Shown here: in pieces, positions 1 to 7,111 of the stretch
How the letters are laid out: every line of letters begins with the position of its first letter
How positions within the stretch are numbered: the stretch's first letter is position 1
Assembly (NCBI GenBank): GCA_022720335.1
Contig: JAIHVJ010000024.1
Coordinates: 1-19,584 of the forward strand
Direction: 5' to 3'
DNA length: 19,584 bases
From: Collinsella sp.
GTDB lineage: Bacteria; Actinomycetota; Coriobacteriia; Coriobacteriales; Coriobacteriaceae
The notes under the pieces: model-generated
The model's database searches: none
The model's input: the letters and a program-made list of their open reading frames with translations, nothing else
Told to the model about the DNA's origin: nothing
Translations under genes and position numbers: made by a program

Positions 1-1
1 T

Positions 2-1969
2 ATCGCGGCAAAGATCGTGACCAAGATCGAGGGTAGCGGCATTAACGGGCGCCCGGCGTTCTATACCATCAATGCCGAGATTAACGATGCCCAGGAGCGG
101 CCCGTCGAGGTTGCCGAAGAGGCCGTCGAGGACGTTGTCGAGGCGCCCGCTTCGGTGGAAACGGCTCCGCGCGAGCATGTCGATACCGACGAGCTGCTTG
201 ACGAGAGCGTCGTTCGCGCCTTTACGGCCAAGGCCGGCCGCGGCGGTTTTGGCGGGAGTGGCAAGCGCGATGCGCAGCGCCGCGCCCAGCAGGAGCGCTT
301 CCGTCGCGCCGTTGCTCAAAAGGGTGAGACGGATGCCGAGGCTGTTGAGACCGAGGTTGCTGCCGAGTCGCAGAAGCCCACGAAGGAGCAAAAGCCCGTG
401 GAGGCCCAAGAGCCCAAGCGCCGTCGCGGTGCTCACTTTAAGGCTGCACAGCAGGATGCCGCGCGTGAGGTTGAAGAGTCTTCTGAGGTTGCAGACGATG
501 TTGAGGAGTCTGCCAAGAAGGCTCCGGGTTCATGCCGTCCCGGACGTGGTTTTGCGGGGCGCGCGTATCCCGTAAGGCGTCAGGAGAAGAGCGAGCCGGC
601 TTCGACCACTCAGGGCGAGAAGGACGAGAAGACCGTTGAGCCGGCGGCTCGCGAGCAGAAGCCTGTTGAGCCGCAGCTTGAGGTTGATGCCGAGGCCAAG
701 GGCCAGCAGCCTACTGATGAGCAGGCGGAGCAGGGCGCGTCGAGCAAGCCTCGCCGCCGTCGCCATCGTGGGGGCCGCAGTTCCCATGCCGAGACTGCAA
801 CCGAGAAGACCACGCCGCAGAACGAGGATGCGAAGGCCGAGGTTTCTTCGGGGCAGCCTAAGCGCCAGCCGGCGAAGGAGAGCAAGTCCGTTCGTCCGCA
901 GAAGCAGGCGTCTATGCCGAAGCACGAGCGCAATTCCCAGGGCGATTCTAAGCGCAAGTCTCAGAAGAAGCCGGAGTCTGCCGCAGCAGATACTGCTGCC
1001 CAGCAGCCCAAGTCGTCCGTCCACGGCGAGGTCTCGGCGTTTGCCCTTGCCCGCGTTTTAGGCAGGCAGCTGCTCAAGGTTGTCCCTACGCCTACGGCGC
1101 TCTCTAAGATCAAGGAGCAGCAGACACAGATCGTAAAGGTCGAGGGCAAGGACGGCAAAAAGGCTCCGCAGCGCACTCAGCACAACGAGATGTCCAACCG
1201 CAAGATTGCCGAGGAAATCGCAATCATCCAGGCTTGGATCGAGCAGAACCGAGGTGCCGATACGCCGGTTGCCTCGCGCCGCCAGCGTGCCTACCAGATC
1301 TTTAACGACGAGAAGGCTTTTGACGGCAAGCACGGTGAGCGCTTGATCAGGCGTATGACCGAAAAGGGCATCAGCATGCAGGCGATCAAGGTCGCCCCCA
1401 ATCGCCCCGTGCACTTTACGGGCTTCTTTACGCTGGGCGCCGACAAGCCGTTCATTATGGTCGAGAACCTGGACACCTACGACGAGATCGTCAAGCTGCT
1501 GCGTGGCCGCAAGCACGCCAAGCTCTTTGGCATCAAGGTGGGCGGCGTGATTTTTGGCGGCGGATGCAAGGCGAGCGTCTCGCATGCCTTGGACGATTAT
1601 CTGGCCGAGATTGGCTATCGCTTTAACTACGTCTACTACGTAGGCGACATCGATCGCGAGGGCGCGCGCATCGTCGAACAGGCTCGCAATGCCAATGTGG
1701 TTGAGATTCGCCTGCATGCCGGCATGTACCGCGCCATGCTCGCCGAGCATAAGCGTCGCGTGAAGGCCGGCGGCGAGTGCGAGCCCGCGGCTGCCAACCA
1801 GGGCGTGCCGCAGAACCTGGCAGCGACGATCAAGGATCTGCCCATGGTTACGCGCGTGCAGTTCCGCAACGTGCTACGTGAAGGCGGGCGCATTCCGCAG
1901 GAGATCCTGATGACCGCCGACTATCGGGATGGCGACTCGGGAAGCTTCGACCGCATGCTCAACAACTAG
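2..1969 (+). CDS. JetD-like DUF2220/Toprim domain protein with long disordered region, 5' end outside window
   Basis: The reading frame is open to the left window edge. A GTG at 17 is the first internal start, but the preceding codons read on smoothly, so the true start is probably upstream. Numbering from that GTG: residues 1-25 look like the end of a folded domain, perhaps a winged helix (GRPAFYTIN). Residues about 30-345 are low-complexity, rich in E, K, P, Q, A and R and surely disordered. Residues about 390-650 are globular. The globular part shows an RAYQIFNDEKAFD segment, an acidic ENL (E483), a glycine-rich VIFGGG segment, YYVGDIDREG (D544, D546) and a terminal RIPQE. This order matches the Toprim fold of the DUF2220/JetD C-terminal family, related to topoisomerase VI subunit A, whose acidic residues bind metal for DNA cleavage. 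No jetA, jetB or jetC is visible here, so a Wadjet role is not shown. The family call is from memory of motifs. Confidence 0.6.
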   Translation: MAAKIVTKIEGSGINGRPAFYTINAEINDAQERPVEVAEEAVEDVVEAPASVETAPREHVDTDELLDESVVRAFTAKAGRGGFGGSGKRDAQRRAQQERFRRAVAQKGETDAEAVETEVAAESQKPTKEQKPVEAQEPKRRRGAHFKAAQQDAAREVEESSEVADDVEESAKKAPGSCRPGRGFAGRAYPVRRQEKSEPASTTQGEKDEKTVEPAAREQKPVEPQLEVDAEAKGQQPTDEQAEQGASSKPRRRRHRGGRSSHAETATEKTTPQNEDAKAEVSSGQPKRQPAKESKSVRPQKQASMPKHERNSQGDSKRKSQKKPESAAADTAAQQPKSSVHGEVSAFALARVLGRQLLKVVPTPTALSKIKEQQTQIVKVEGKDGKKAPQRTQHNEMSNRKIAEEIAIIQAWIEQNRGADTPVASRRQRAYQIFNDEKAFDGKHGERLIRRMTEKGISMQAIKVAPNRPVHFTGFFTLGADKPFIMVENLDTYDEIVKLLRGRKHAKLFGIKVGGVIFGGGCKASVSHALDDYLAEIGYRFNYVYYVGDIDREGARIVEQARNANVVEIRLHAGMYRAMLAEHKRRVKAGGECEPAAANQGVPQNLAATIKDLPMVTRVQFRNVLREGGRIPQEILMTADYRDGDSGSFDRMLNN

Positions 1970-1976
1970 GGCGTTC

Positions 1977-2113
1977 GGCCCCGGGAGAGTGGGGACACCG
2001 GCTTAGGTTTCCTGCTCTACAGTCCTGCTCACGACGGAGGCCACATTAAGTGGCCTCCTGTTCGTGCGGAACTCGCGATAAACCTAAGCCGGTGTCCCCG
2101 CTCTCCCGGGGCC
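1977..2113. repeat. Long intergenic palindromic element, copy 1
   Basis: Two 34-nt arms (1977-2010 and 2080-2113) are reverse complements with one exception, T1990 against G2100, which would form a G-U wobble in RNA read from the plus strand. Between them lies a core with its own perfect hairpin: a 9-bp stem GGAGGCCAC/GTGGCCTCC around the loop ATTAA (2037-2059). The core segment 2011-2056 recurs at 19539-19584 with 43 of 46 identities. The element starts 7 nt after a stop codon, so it may end or stabilise the upstream transcript. The duplication points to a dispersed repeat family (REP- or MITE-like). No transposase or protein coding is visible in it. Confidence 0.8.
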
Positions 2114-2270
2114 TGTGGCTACTTGGTTGTCGCAAGCGGCTCGCTTTTCGGAACTGGGCTGATATTTTCTAGATGAAAGGCGCTCTTGGTCCTAACGGGC
2201 TTGGGGCGCCTTCGCGTTTCCTCGGCTTCGCACCCTTGCGGGTTCGAATCCCTCCGCTTGCCTACAAGAA
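2114..2270. other. Intergenic stretch with a tRNA 3'-end-like fragment
   Basis: No gene is seen here. On the plus strand 2240-2256 reads GGGTTCGAATCCCTCCG, identical over 17 nt to the T-arm and start of the acceptor 3' strand of the tRNA-Gln encoded on the opposite strand at 2312-2386. The following CGCTTGC (2255-2261) has a matching GCAAGCG only at 2132-2138, which is 130 nt away and too far for a tRNA, and no D or anticodon arm can be drawn. It is best read as a tRNA remnant, possibly an attachment-site scar. A weak 5-bp hairpin followed by TTTT lies at 2134-2148. Confidence 0.45.
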
Positions 2271-2302
2271 AGCGCCCTGGGCCGTTATGGACTCAGGGCG
2301 CT
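2271..2302 (-). terminator. Rho-independent terminator after tRNA-Gln
   Basis: AGCGCCCTG (2271-2279) and CAGGGCGCT (2294-2302) form a 9-bp stem. Read on the minus strand the hairpin is followed by a T-rich TTTCTTG. It lies 10 nt downstream of the tRNA 3' CCA. Confidence 0.75.
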
Positions 2303-2311
2303 CAATTTTAA

Positions 2312-2386
2312 TGGCTGGGACGGAGGGATTCGAACCCCCAACAGCCGGCACCAAAAACCGGAGTTCTACCGTTGAACTACGTCCCA
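2312..2386 (-). tRNA. tRNA-Gln (anticodon UUG)
   Basis: On the minus strand a complete cloverleaf can be folded. The acceptor stem TGGGACG pairs with CGTCCCA, the D stem GTTC with GAAC, and the anticodon stem CCGGT with GCCGG around the loop TTTTGGT. The T arm is GGGGG-TTCGAAT-CCCTC. Anticodon positions 34-36 read TTG, which decodes CAA as glutamine. The discriminator base is G and the 3' CCA is encoded (2312-2314). The gene lies 38 nt downstream of the stop of the peptidoglycan-binding protein, on the same strand. Confidence 0.95.
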
Positions 2387-2424
2387 ATGTGTGGTGTTGC
2401 CCAAAAGCAACTCGTTTAGTTTAC

Positions 2425-3330
2425 CTAATCTGCGAGGGCATCGCAAACGCCGTCGAGCAGGCGTACAGCGAGTGTCTGCGCGTCGCTGGCCGTGAAGGTG
2501 CCGTTGTAGCGCGTCATGCCCGTGAGCTCAATGCGAATGCGTGCCGGCTTCTGCTGCGCGGCGACATTGGCAGTGCGGATGCGCTGGGCCAGGTTGTGGC
2601 ACTCGGCGAGGGCAATCGTGGCGCGCGGTGCGGCGTCGGCGGGCAGCTCGTCGCTTGCGATTTCGAGCACCAGGTCAACGTCGGTTGGGACCTCGGAGTC
2701 GCAGAGCATCATGCCGCTGTTGTCGGTCGTTGCCGTGGCGATATTCCACATGCGCGACGCAACACTGCGCGCGATGGGGTCCTCGCCGATAACGGCAATC
2801 TGGAAGCGCTCGAGCACGTTGGCGGCGCGAGCAAAACCGATGCGGGACTCGGCTTCGGTGACCGAGGGCTTGCCCTCCCACACATGGTGCAGGCGGTTGA
2901 TGTAGGCGTAGGTGTCCTGGAAGGCCATGCCGTCGGCAAACAGGCCGACATTTTCCTGGAACTGCTGCAGGGCGGCCTCGGTATGCGGACCAAAGTAGCC
3001 GTCGTCTTCGCCACAGGCAAAGCCCAAAACGTTGAGAGCGCGCTGCAGGGCCTGCACATCGGCGCCATGGAAATTGGGCATGCGCAGATAGAGGGTGCGG
3101 TCGCCCAGCTTATACGAAGCGTCTACAAGGGCGCTCCAACAGGGGATATCGACGGCATGACCGGCAGCAAGGCCGCTGTCGAGCCTGAAGGTGCTGACGG
3201 CCTGCTCAGTGGTGGCTCCAAAGTACTTGTCGGTGACTTCGGCGGCATCAATCGTGTAGCCGAGCTGCAGGAGACGAGACTGCACGTCCTCGACGGCTGC
3301 TCCTTGCATGCCCGTTGTAATAGGTTCCAT
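2425..3330 (-). CDS. Peptidoglycan-binding protein with two PG_binding_1 repeats and an unassigned C-terminal domain
   Basis: The 301-residue product has two PG_binding_1 helical repeats, about residues 8-68 and 88-146. Each has the hallmark pattern of a V-x-x-(V/L)-Q-x-x-L-x-x-LG(Y/F) helix, then a YFG followed by TE-AV/AL-FQ-type residues. Such repeats bind cell-wall peptidoglycan and usually target a hydrolase. No signal peptide or transmembrane segment is visible at the N-terminus. The C-terminal part (about 165-301) alternates strands and helices (RFQIAVIGEDP, DVDLVLEIASDELP, RIRIELTGMTRY) and could be a degenerate amidase fold, but no zinc-ligand His/Glu set is seen and I do not assign it. 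The start is supported by AAAGGGG seven nt before the ATG. It may be a non-catalytic cell-wall sensor or regulator, by analogy with CwlM-type architecture; that is inference. Confidence 0.7.
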   Translation of the reverse strand: MEPITTGMQGAAVEDVQSRLLQLGYTIDAAEVTDKYFGATTEQAVSTFRLDSGLAAGHAVDIPCWSALVDASYKLGDRTLYLRMPNFHGADVQALQRALNVLGFACGEDDGYFGPHTEAALQQFQENVGLFADGMAFQDTYAYINRLHHVWEGKPSVTEAESRIGFARAANVLERFQIAVIGEDPIARSVASRMWNIATATTDNSGMMLCDSEVPTDVDLVLEIASDELPADAAPRATIALAECHNLAQRIRTANVAAQQKPARIRIELTGMTRYNGTFTASDAQTLAVRLLDGVCDALAD

Positions 3331-3468
3331 GAACGAACCCCTTTCGGCGTACCATTCGTACTATTTGAGCGTGTGTCGGATAGACAACGCAAAGGGATGC
3401 ATAAACATGCACTCAACAGTGTAGCAAGTTGTGCCTAAATACGCTGCTGACAGGTTTTATAACACCCG

Positions 3469-4494
3469 TTAGTTAAGGCGCTCCACAAAGAAATCTGCCA
3501 TGGAGAGGAACAGCTCGCGTGCGTGCGGATCAAGCTCAACGTTCTCGATGGCCGCTTTGGCCTTAGCGGTCAGGTCGAGCGCGTAAGTGTGGGCGTAATC
3601 GATAGAGCCGGTCTCCTGGAAGATCTCCACGGCGCGTGCGAGCTGCGCGGGATCATCGGTGCCCGAGGAAAGAATCGCCTCGACTTCGTCGTGGTGGCGC
3701 TCATCAGAGAGGGCGTGTACGGCGACAAGCGTGCGCTTGCCCTCGGTGATGTCGGTGCGGAAGTCCTTGTTGGCGGCTTCCTTAGTGCCGACAAGGTTGA
3801 GCAGGTCGTCCTGAATCTGAAAGGCAAGGCCTGTGTGTAGGCCAAAGGCGCGCAGCGCTTCGATTTGCTCATCGCTGCCGCCGCCGATAATGGCTCCGGC
3901 GGCAAGCGGCGTGGCTCCGCTGTAAAACGCGGTCTTGTGCGTCGCCATGTCCAGGTAGTCATCAACCGAGATATCAAAGCGCCCGTCACGGACCCAACCC
4001 AGGTCGAGTGCTTGACCCTCAATGGTGCGGACGATCATCTCGGTAAGCTCGTGGAGCACGCGCAGCTTCACGTCGGACTCCAGCGTAGGGTCGTCGAGAA
4101 CCGTCTTGGTGACCATGGTGAGCGCCAGGTCGCCACAATTGATGGCAAGGCCCGTGCCCTCGGTAAGGTGCATACAGGGCTTGCCTCGACGAAGCTGTCC
4201 GTTGTCGGCGATGTCGTCGTGGATCAGCGCGCCCGACTGGAAATGCTCGATAGCTGCCGCGGCGCTGCGGGCGCTCTCAAAGCTGCCGCCCACTGCGGTT
4301 GCGGCGAGCATGCAGATAAGCGGGCGGTGGCGCTTGCCGGCGTTGGCCGTAAAAGCCGAGAGCGGCGCGTACAGGTAGCGCTCGATATCGGCAGAGGTCG
4401 CCTGTCCGTCAAAGAACGTGGCCAGATAGTCGTTAATCTGGTCAAAGTGTTGGGCTAAAAAGCTGGTAAACGGACTGGACACGGGTTCTCGCAT
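3469..4494 (-). CDS. Polyprenyl diphosphate synthase (trans-isoprenyl diphosphate synthase family)
   Basis: The enzyme condenses isopentenyl diphosphate with an allylic diphosphate to make a linear prenyl chain for quinones or other isoprenoids in the cytoplasm. Numbered from the ATG at 4494, the sequence shows GKRHRP (about 53-58), the first aspartate-rich motif HDDIAD followed by RRGKP (about 92-106), and the second motif FQIQDDLLN (about 226-233). The second motif ends in Asn instead of the usual Asp. The residues just before the first motif are small (S-G-A), which in this family usually permits chains of C20 or longer; this is only a guide. An ATG at 4533 would add 13 residues. I prefer 4494 because the region between the two is occupied by nested palindromes, although the ribosome binding site at either start is weak. 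Confidence 0.85.
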   Translation of the reverse strand: MREPVSSPFTSFLAQHFDQINDYLATFFDGQATSADIERYLYAPLSAFTANAGKRHRPLICMLAATAVGGSFESARSAAAAIEHFQSGALIHDDIADNGQLRRGKPCMHLTEGTGLAINCGDLALTMVTKTVLDDPTLESDVKLRVLHELTEMIVRTIEGQALDLGWVRDGRFDISVDDYLDMATHKTAFYSGATPLAAGAIIGGGSDEQIEALRAFGLHTGLAFQIQDDLLNLVGTKEAANKDFRTDITEGKRTLVAVHALSDERHHDEVEAILSSGTDDPAQLARAVEIFQETGSIDYAHTYALDLTAKAKAAIENVELDPHARELFLSMADFFVERLN

Positions 4495-4505
4495 TCTTTC
4501 TGAGG

Positions 4506-4538
4506 TTGCATTGATGCAATATGCAGACAACATATTGC
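4506..4538. promoter_or_regulatory. Nested palindromes upstream of the prenyl synthase
   Basis: TTGCAT-TG-ATGCAA (4506-4519) is a 6+6 palindrome. Overlapping it, GCAATATG (4516-4523) and CATATTGC (4531-4538) form a perfect 8-bp inverted repeat with a 7-nt loop. Together they sit immediately upstream of the preferred start at 4494 and could be an operator or two mutually exclusive leader hairpins. No regulator is identified. Confidence 0.4.
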
Positions 4539-4607
4539 CACATCAGGGCGTTTGGCGCGGCAGTTTTGGCGATTTAGGACAACGGGCGTGCGTTTGATGG
4601 AGTGTGC

Positions 4608-7058
4608 CTAAATCAGCTTAAAATGCTCGAGCGCCGCAACGACACCGTCGTGATCGACGGTGTCGGTCACGTAATCGGCCTTATCCTTGAGATAGTCTGG
4701 TGCGTTGCCCATGGCGATACCGACATCGACGGCGTTCATCAGCGAGATGTCATTGCTGGCGTCGCCAATGCCGTATACGGTTCCGTGGTGGGGATCGAGG
4801 GCGTCGAGTACAGACTGGATGCCCCCGCGCTTCGTGCATTCGCGGGGCGAGATTTCGGTTACCTCGAGTTCGAGCTCGTTAAAGCACAGCAGCGGCTCAA
4901 GTGTCTTATCTTGAGCGATGTGGTTGGCGAGCGATGTAGACATCAAGATCTTGTAGACACTGTAATGTTGCAGCTGCGTGACTGCGTCGCCCAGGGTGCG
5001 CGCGTATCCGGGGGCATCGGGGGCATCGGCACTCATGCGCACGACGCCGTTGAGGCCCTCAAAGCGGATGACCTCGCCCGATTGCTCAAGATAGGGGGCA
5101 AGATGCTGCAGCATGCTGGGTGTCATCGACAGATCGCGAATTGCGTGTCCGTCGATCTCGGCGTAACCGCCCGCAAGACAGACGATGCCGGTCCAGGGCA
5201 GCTCAAGAAGTTTGGGGTGGATGCAGCTGAGGGTGCGCCCTGTGCAGATGAAGGCCATGTTGCCGTTGGCGACAAACTCGCGGATTGCCTGCGAAACCGC
5301 CTCGTTGGGATAGGGGGAGAGGTCCCGCTCGTCTTCGGGAAGGTCTTGGGCGAGCCTGGGGTCTTGCCAGGCGAGCGTTCCGTCGATATCGAAGAAGCAA
5401 ATATCGCCGCGCTTATGGGCTGCGCTGGCGGCAGGGGAGGCCGAGGTGGTGGGCACAAATTCCGGCTCGAGGCCCATGATCTGGTCAAAATGCTCTTTAA
5501 CGCGGGGAACGGAGATGCCGATAATCACCTGGGCGGTCTTGCCCGTAATGATGAGGCCCTTGGCGCCCACCGCGACAAACGACGCGTTATCTGCAACGAT
5601 GGAAGGGTCTGCGACCTCGACGCGCAGGCGCGTGGCGCAGTTGGTTGCGCCCACGATATTGCCAACGCCACCTAAAAGCTGAATTACCCGCTCAGCGAGG
5701 ACGTGATCTTGATCGGATCGACTATTGACCTCGTCATTGGGAGATTGCTCTTTGGCAAAGTCGCTTCCCGTTAAACAATCGATTGCCGCGCGATTGACGA
5801 CATGATCCTCGCGGCCCGGAGTCTTAAGGTCATAGATCAAGATGAGTGCTCGAAAACTAACAAAAAAGATGAGGCTAAAGGCAAGGCCGATACCGAGCGC
5901 CAAAAGATAGGCACCGGCATGCGTGCGCATGAGCGGAATAAAGTTGAAGGCTGCCATCTCCATGAGGCCACCCGAGAAGATGCCGACGATGCCAAAGAGA
6001 TTCATGGTTGTGGCAAGGCAAGACGATAAGACGGCGTAGAGAAAAAAGAGCCCGGGGTGGGTGAACATAAAGAGAAACTCGAGTGGCTCGGTAACGCCGC
6101 AAACCACCGAGGCGATGATGGCGGGAACAAGGATGACCCTGAGGCCGGCGCGGCGCTCTGGTTTTGCGGTGGAGTAGAACGCGGCTGCGATGGCGGGAAG
6201 GCCAAAGAGTTTGACCCAGCCGGTGGCGGTAAAACCGGCCCACGGCGCAAGTTCATTAAGGGGGCGCGTGCTATGGGAGAGGATGGGGAGCAAGCTGCTC
6301 CATGTGGCGTAGATGCCGTCGTTAATGACCAGGTTGTCGTAGTAGATCGGCATGTAGAGCAGGTGGTGCAGCCCCATGGGCTCGAGCGCTCGCTCCAAAA
6401 ACACAAAGATGCCCACGCCAAAGGGGCCGACGCTCGTAAGTGCATGGCGCAGCGTTTCGGTCATTGCGTATACGGAGGGCACGATGGCGGCCGAGATAGC
6501 GGCAAGGGCAAACACGGCAAAAAAGCTGATGAGGTAGACCAGCGAGGAGCCCGAGAAGGTGCCGAGCCAATCGGGAACCTTGGCATCGTAGAAGCGGTCA
6601 TGGATGGCGACGACGGTTGCCGATACCACCAGCGGGCCGATAATGCCGGTGTCGAGCGTCTTGATGCCGTCGATGACGGTGATACCGTTGGCGGGGGTCA
6701 AAGATGACGGGTACTTAAGCCCAAGGTTGTCTCCGCTCAGCTTAATGATCTCGCTCAAAAAGAAGCAATAGGCAAAATAGGCCACGAGTGCCTCGAGGCA
6801 GCAGCGTGCCGGTTGCTTTTGGGCAAGACCGATAGGCAGCGCTACGGCAAAAAGGAGCGGGAGGCGTTTAAAGACCGTCCATGAGCCGCGCTGGATGATG
6901 GCCCAAAAAACGTACCAAGGGGTTCCGTATACGGCTAGATCGCCGACGATGTCCGCAGTCGTTGCGAGAGCGGAGACGCCGACCATGAGGCCCGATATAG
7001 AAAACAGCATGGCGGGAGCGAACATTGCCCCGCCAAAGCGTTGGATTTTTTGCAGCAT
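4608..7058 (-). CDS. PTS EIICB permease of the glucose/alpha-glucoside family fused to a HAD-IIB (Cof-type) phosphatase
   Basis: This 816-residue protein joins three modules. Residues 1-410 are a membrane EIIC with many hydrophobic segments and the signature GVTEPLEF (321-328). Residues about 448-530 are an EIIB with the phospho-accepting Cys474 in ATNCATRLRVEV. Residues about 550-816 are a HAD phosphatase with FFDIDGT (nucleophile D557, D559), CTGR (T606), Lys743 and GDASNDISLM (D766, D770), with a C2-type cap between motifs II and III. EIICB of this family imports glucose, maltose, trehalose or similar sugars while phosphorylating them; Cof-type HADs commonly dephosphorylate sugar phosphates. 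No EIIA domain is present, so a separate EIIA(Glc) is needed. The fusion suggests phosphorylating uptake followed by on-site phosphate removal. GGAAGG lies six nt before the ATG. It is divergent from a TreR-like regulator whose putative operator overlaps the start of transcription. The substrate, maltose or trehalose, is undecided. Confidence 0.9.
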   Translation of the reverse strand: MLQKIQRFGGAMFAPAMLFSISGLMVGVSALATTADIVGDLAVYGTPWYVFWAIIQRGSWTVFKRLPLLFAVALPIGLAQKQPARCCLEALVAYFAYCFFLSEIIKLSGDNLGLKYPSSLTPANGITVIDGIKTLDTGIIGPLVVSATVVAIHDRFYDAKVPDWLGTFSGSSLVYLISFFAVFALAAISAAIVPSVYAMTETLRHALTSVGPFGVGIFVFLERALEPMGLHHLLYMPIYYDNLVINDGIYATWSSLLPILSHSTRPLNELAPWAGFTATGWVKLFGLPAIAAAFYSTAKPERRAGLRVILVPAIIASVVCGVTEPLEFLFMFTHPGLFFLYAVLSSCLATTMNLFGIVGIFSGGLMEMAAFNFIPLMRTHAGAYLLALGIGLAFSLIFFVSFRALILIYDLKTPGREDHVVNRAAIDCLTGSDFAKEQSPNDEVNSRSDQDHVLAERVIQLLGGVGNIVGATNCATRLRVEVADPSIVADNASFVAVGAKGLIITGKTAQVIIGISVPRVKEHFDQIMGLEPEFVPTTSASPAASAAHKRGDICFFDIDGTLAWQDPRLAQDLPEDERDLSPYPNEAVSQAIREFVANGNMAFICTGRTLSCIHPKLLELPWTGIVCLAGGYAEIDGHAIRDLSMTPSMLQHLAPYLEQSGEVIRFEGLNGVVRMSADAPDAPGYARTLGDAVTQLQHYSVYKILMSTSLANHIAQDKTLEPLLCFNELELEVTEISPRECTKRGGIQSVLDALDPHHGTVYGIGDASNDISLMNAVDVGIAMGNAPDYLKDKADYVTDTVDHDGVVAALEHFKLI

Positions 7059-7101
7059 GTTCTGCCTTCCGAATATCGAGGCGCGTTGCGCGTGGGGAAA
7101 C

Positions 7102-7111
7102 GTTTAAACAA
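7102..7111. promoter_or_regulatory. Putative GntR/TreR operator in the PTS promoter
   Basis: GTTTAAACAA, identical to 7224-7233. It lies just downstream of a good minus-strand -10 box TACAAT (7124-7119), so it would cover the PTS transcription start, as expected for a repressor site. Confidence 0.55.

Noticed and set aside
2..1969. Complete Wadjet defence system
   Set aside because: Only a JetD-like domain is visible, and no JetA, JetB or SMC-like JetC is present downstream. Upstream DNA is outside the window, so the claim cannot be made.
2132..2261. A second functional tRNA gene on the plus strand
   Set aside because: Only a T-arm and a 3' acceptor-like strand are present. The matching 5' acceptor is 130 nt away and no D or anticodon arm can be folded.
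2173..3438. 421-codon plus-strand open frame
   Set aside because: It runs across the terminator, the tRNA-Gln and the antisense of the peptidoglycan-binding gene. The minus-strand frame has clear domain repeats and a ribosome binding site, this one has neither.
4571..4614. Terminator of the PTS fusion formed by GATTTAGG (4571-4578) and CCTAAATC (4607-4614)
   Set aside because: The stem is 8 bp of mostly weak pairs with a 28-nt loop, overlaps the stop codon and has no T-run, so it does not qualify as an intrinsic terminator.
4602..5675. 357-codon plus-strand open frame opposite the HAD/EIIB part of the PTS fusion
   Set aside because: The minus strand carries the complete EIIB and HAD motifs; the plus frame has no start signal or domain.
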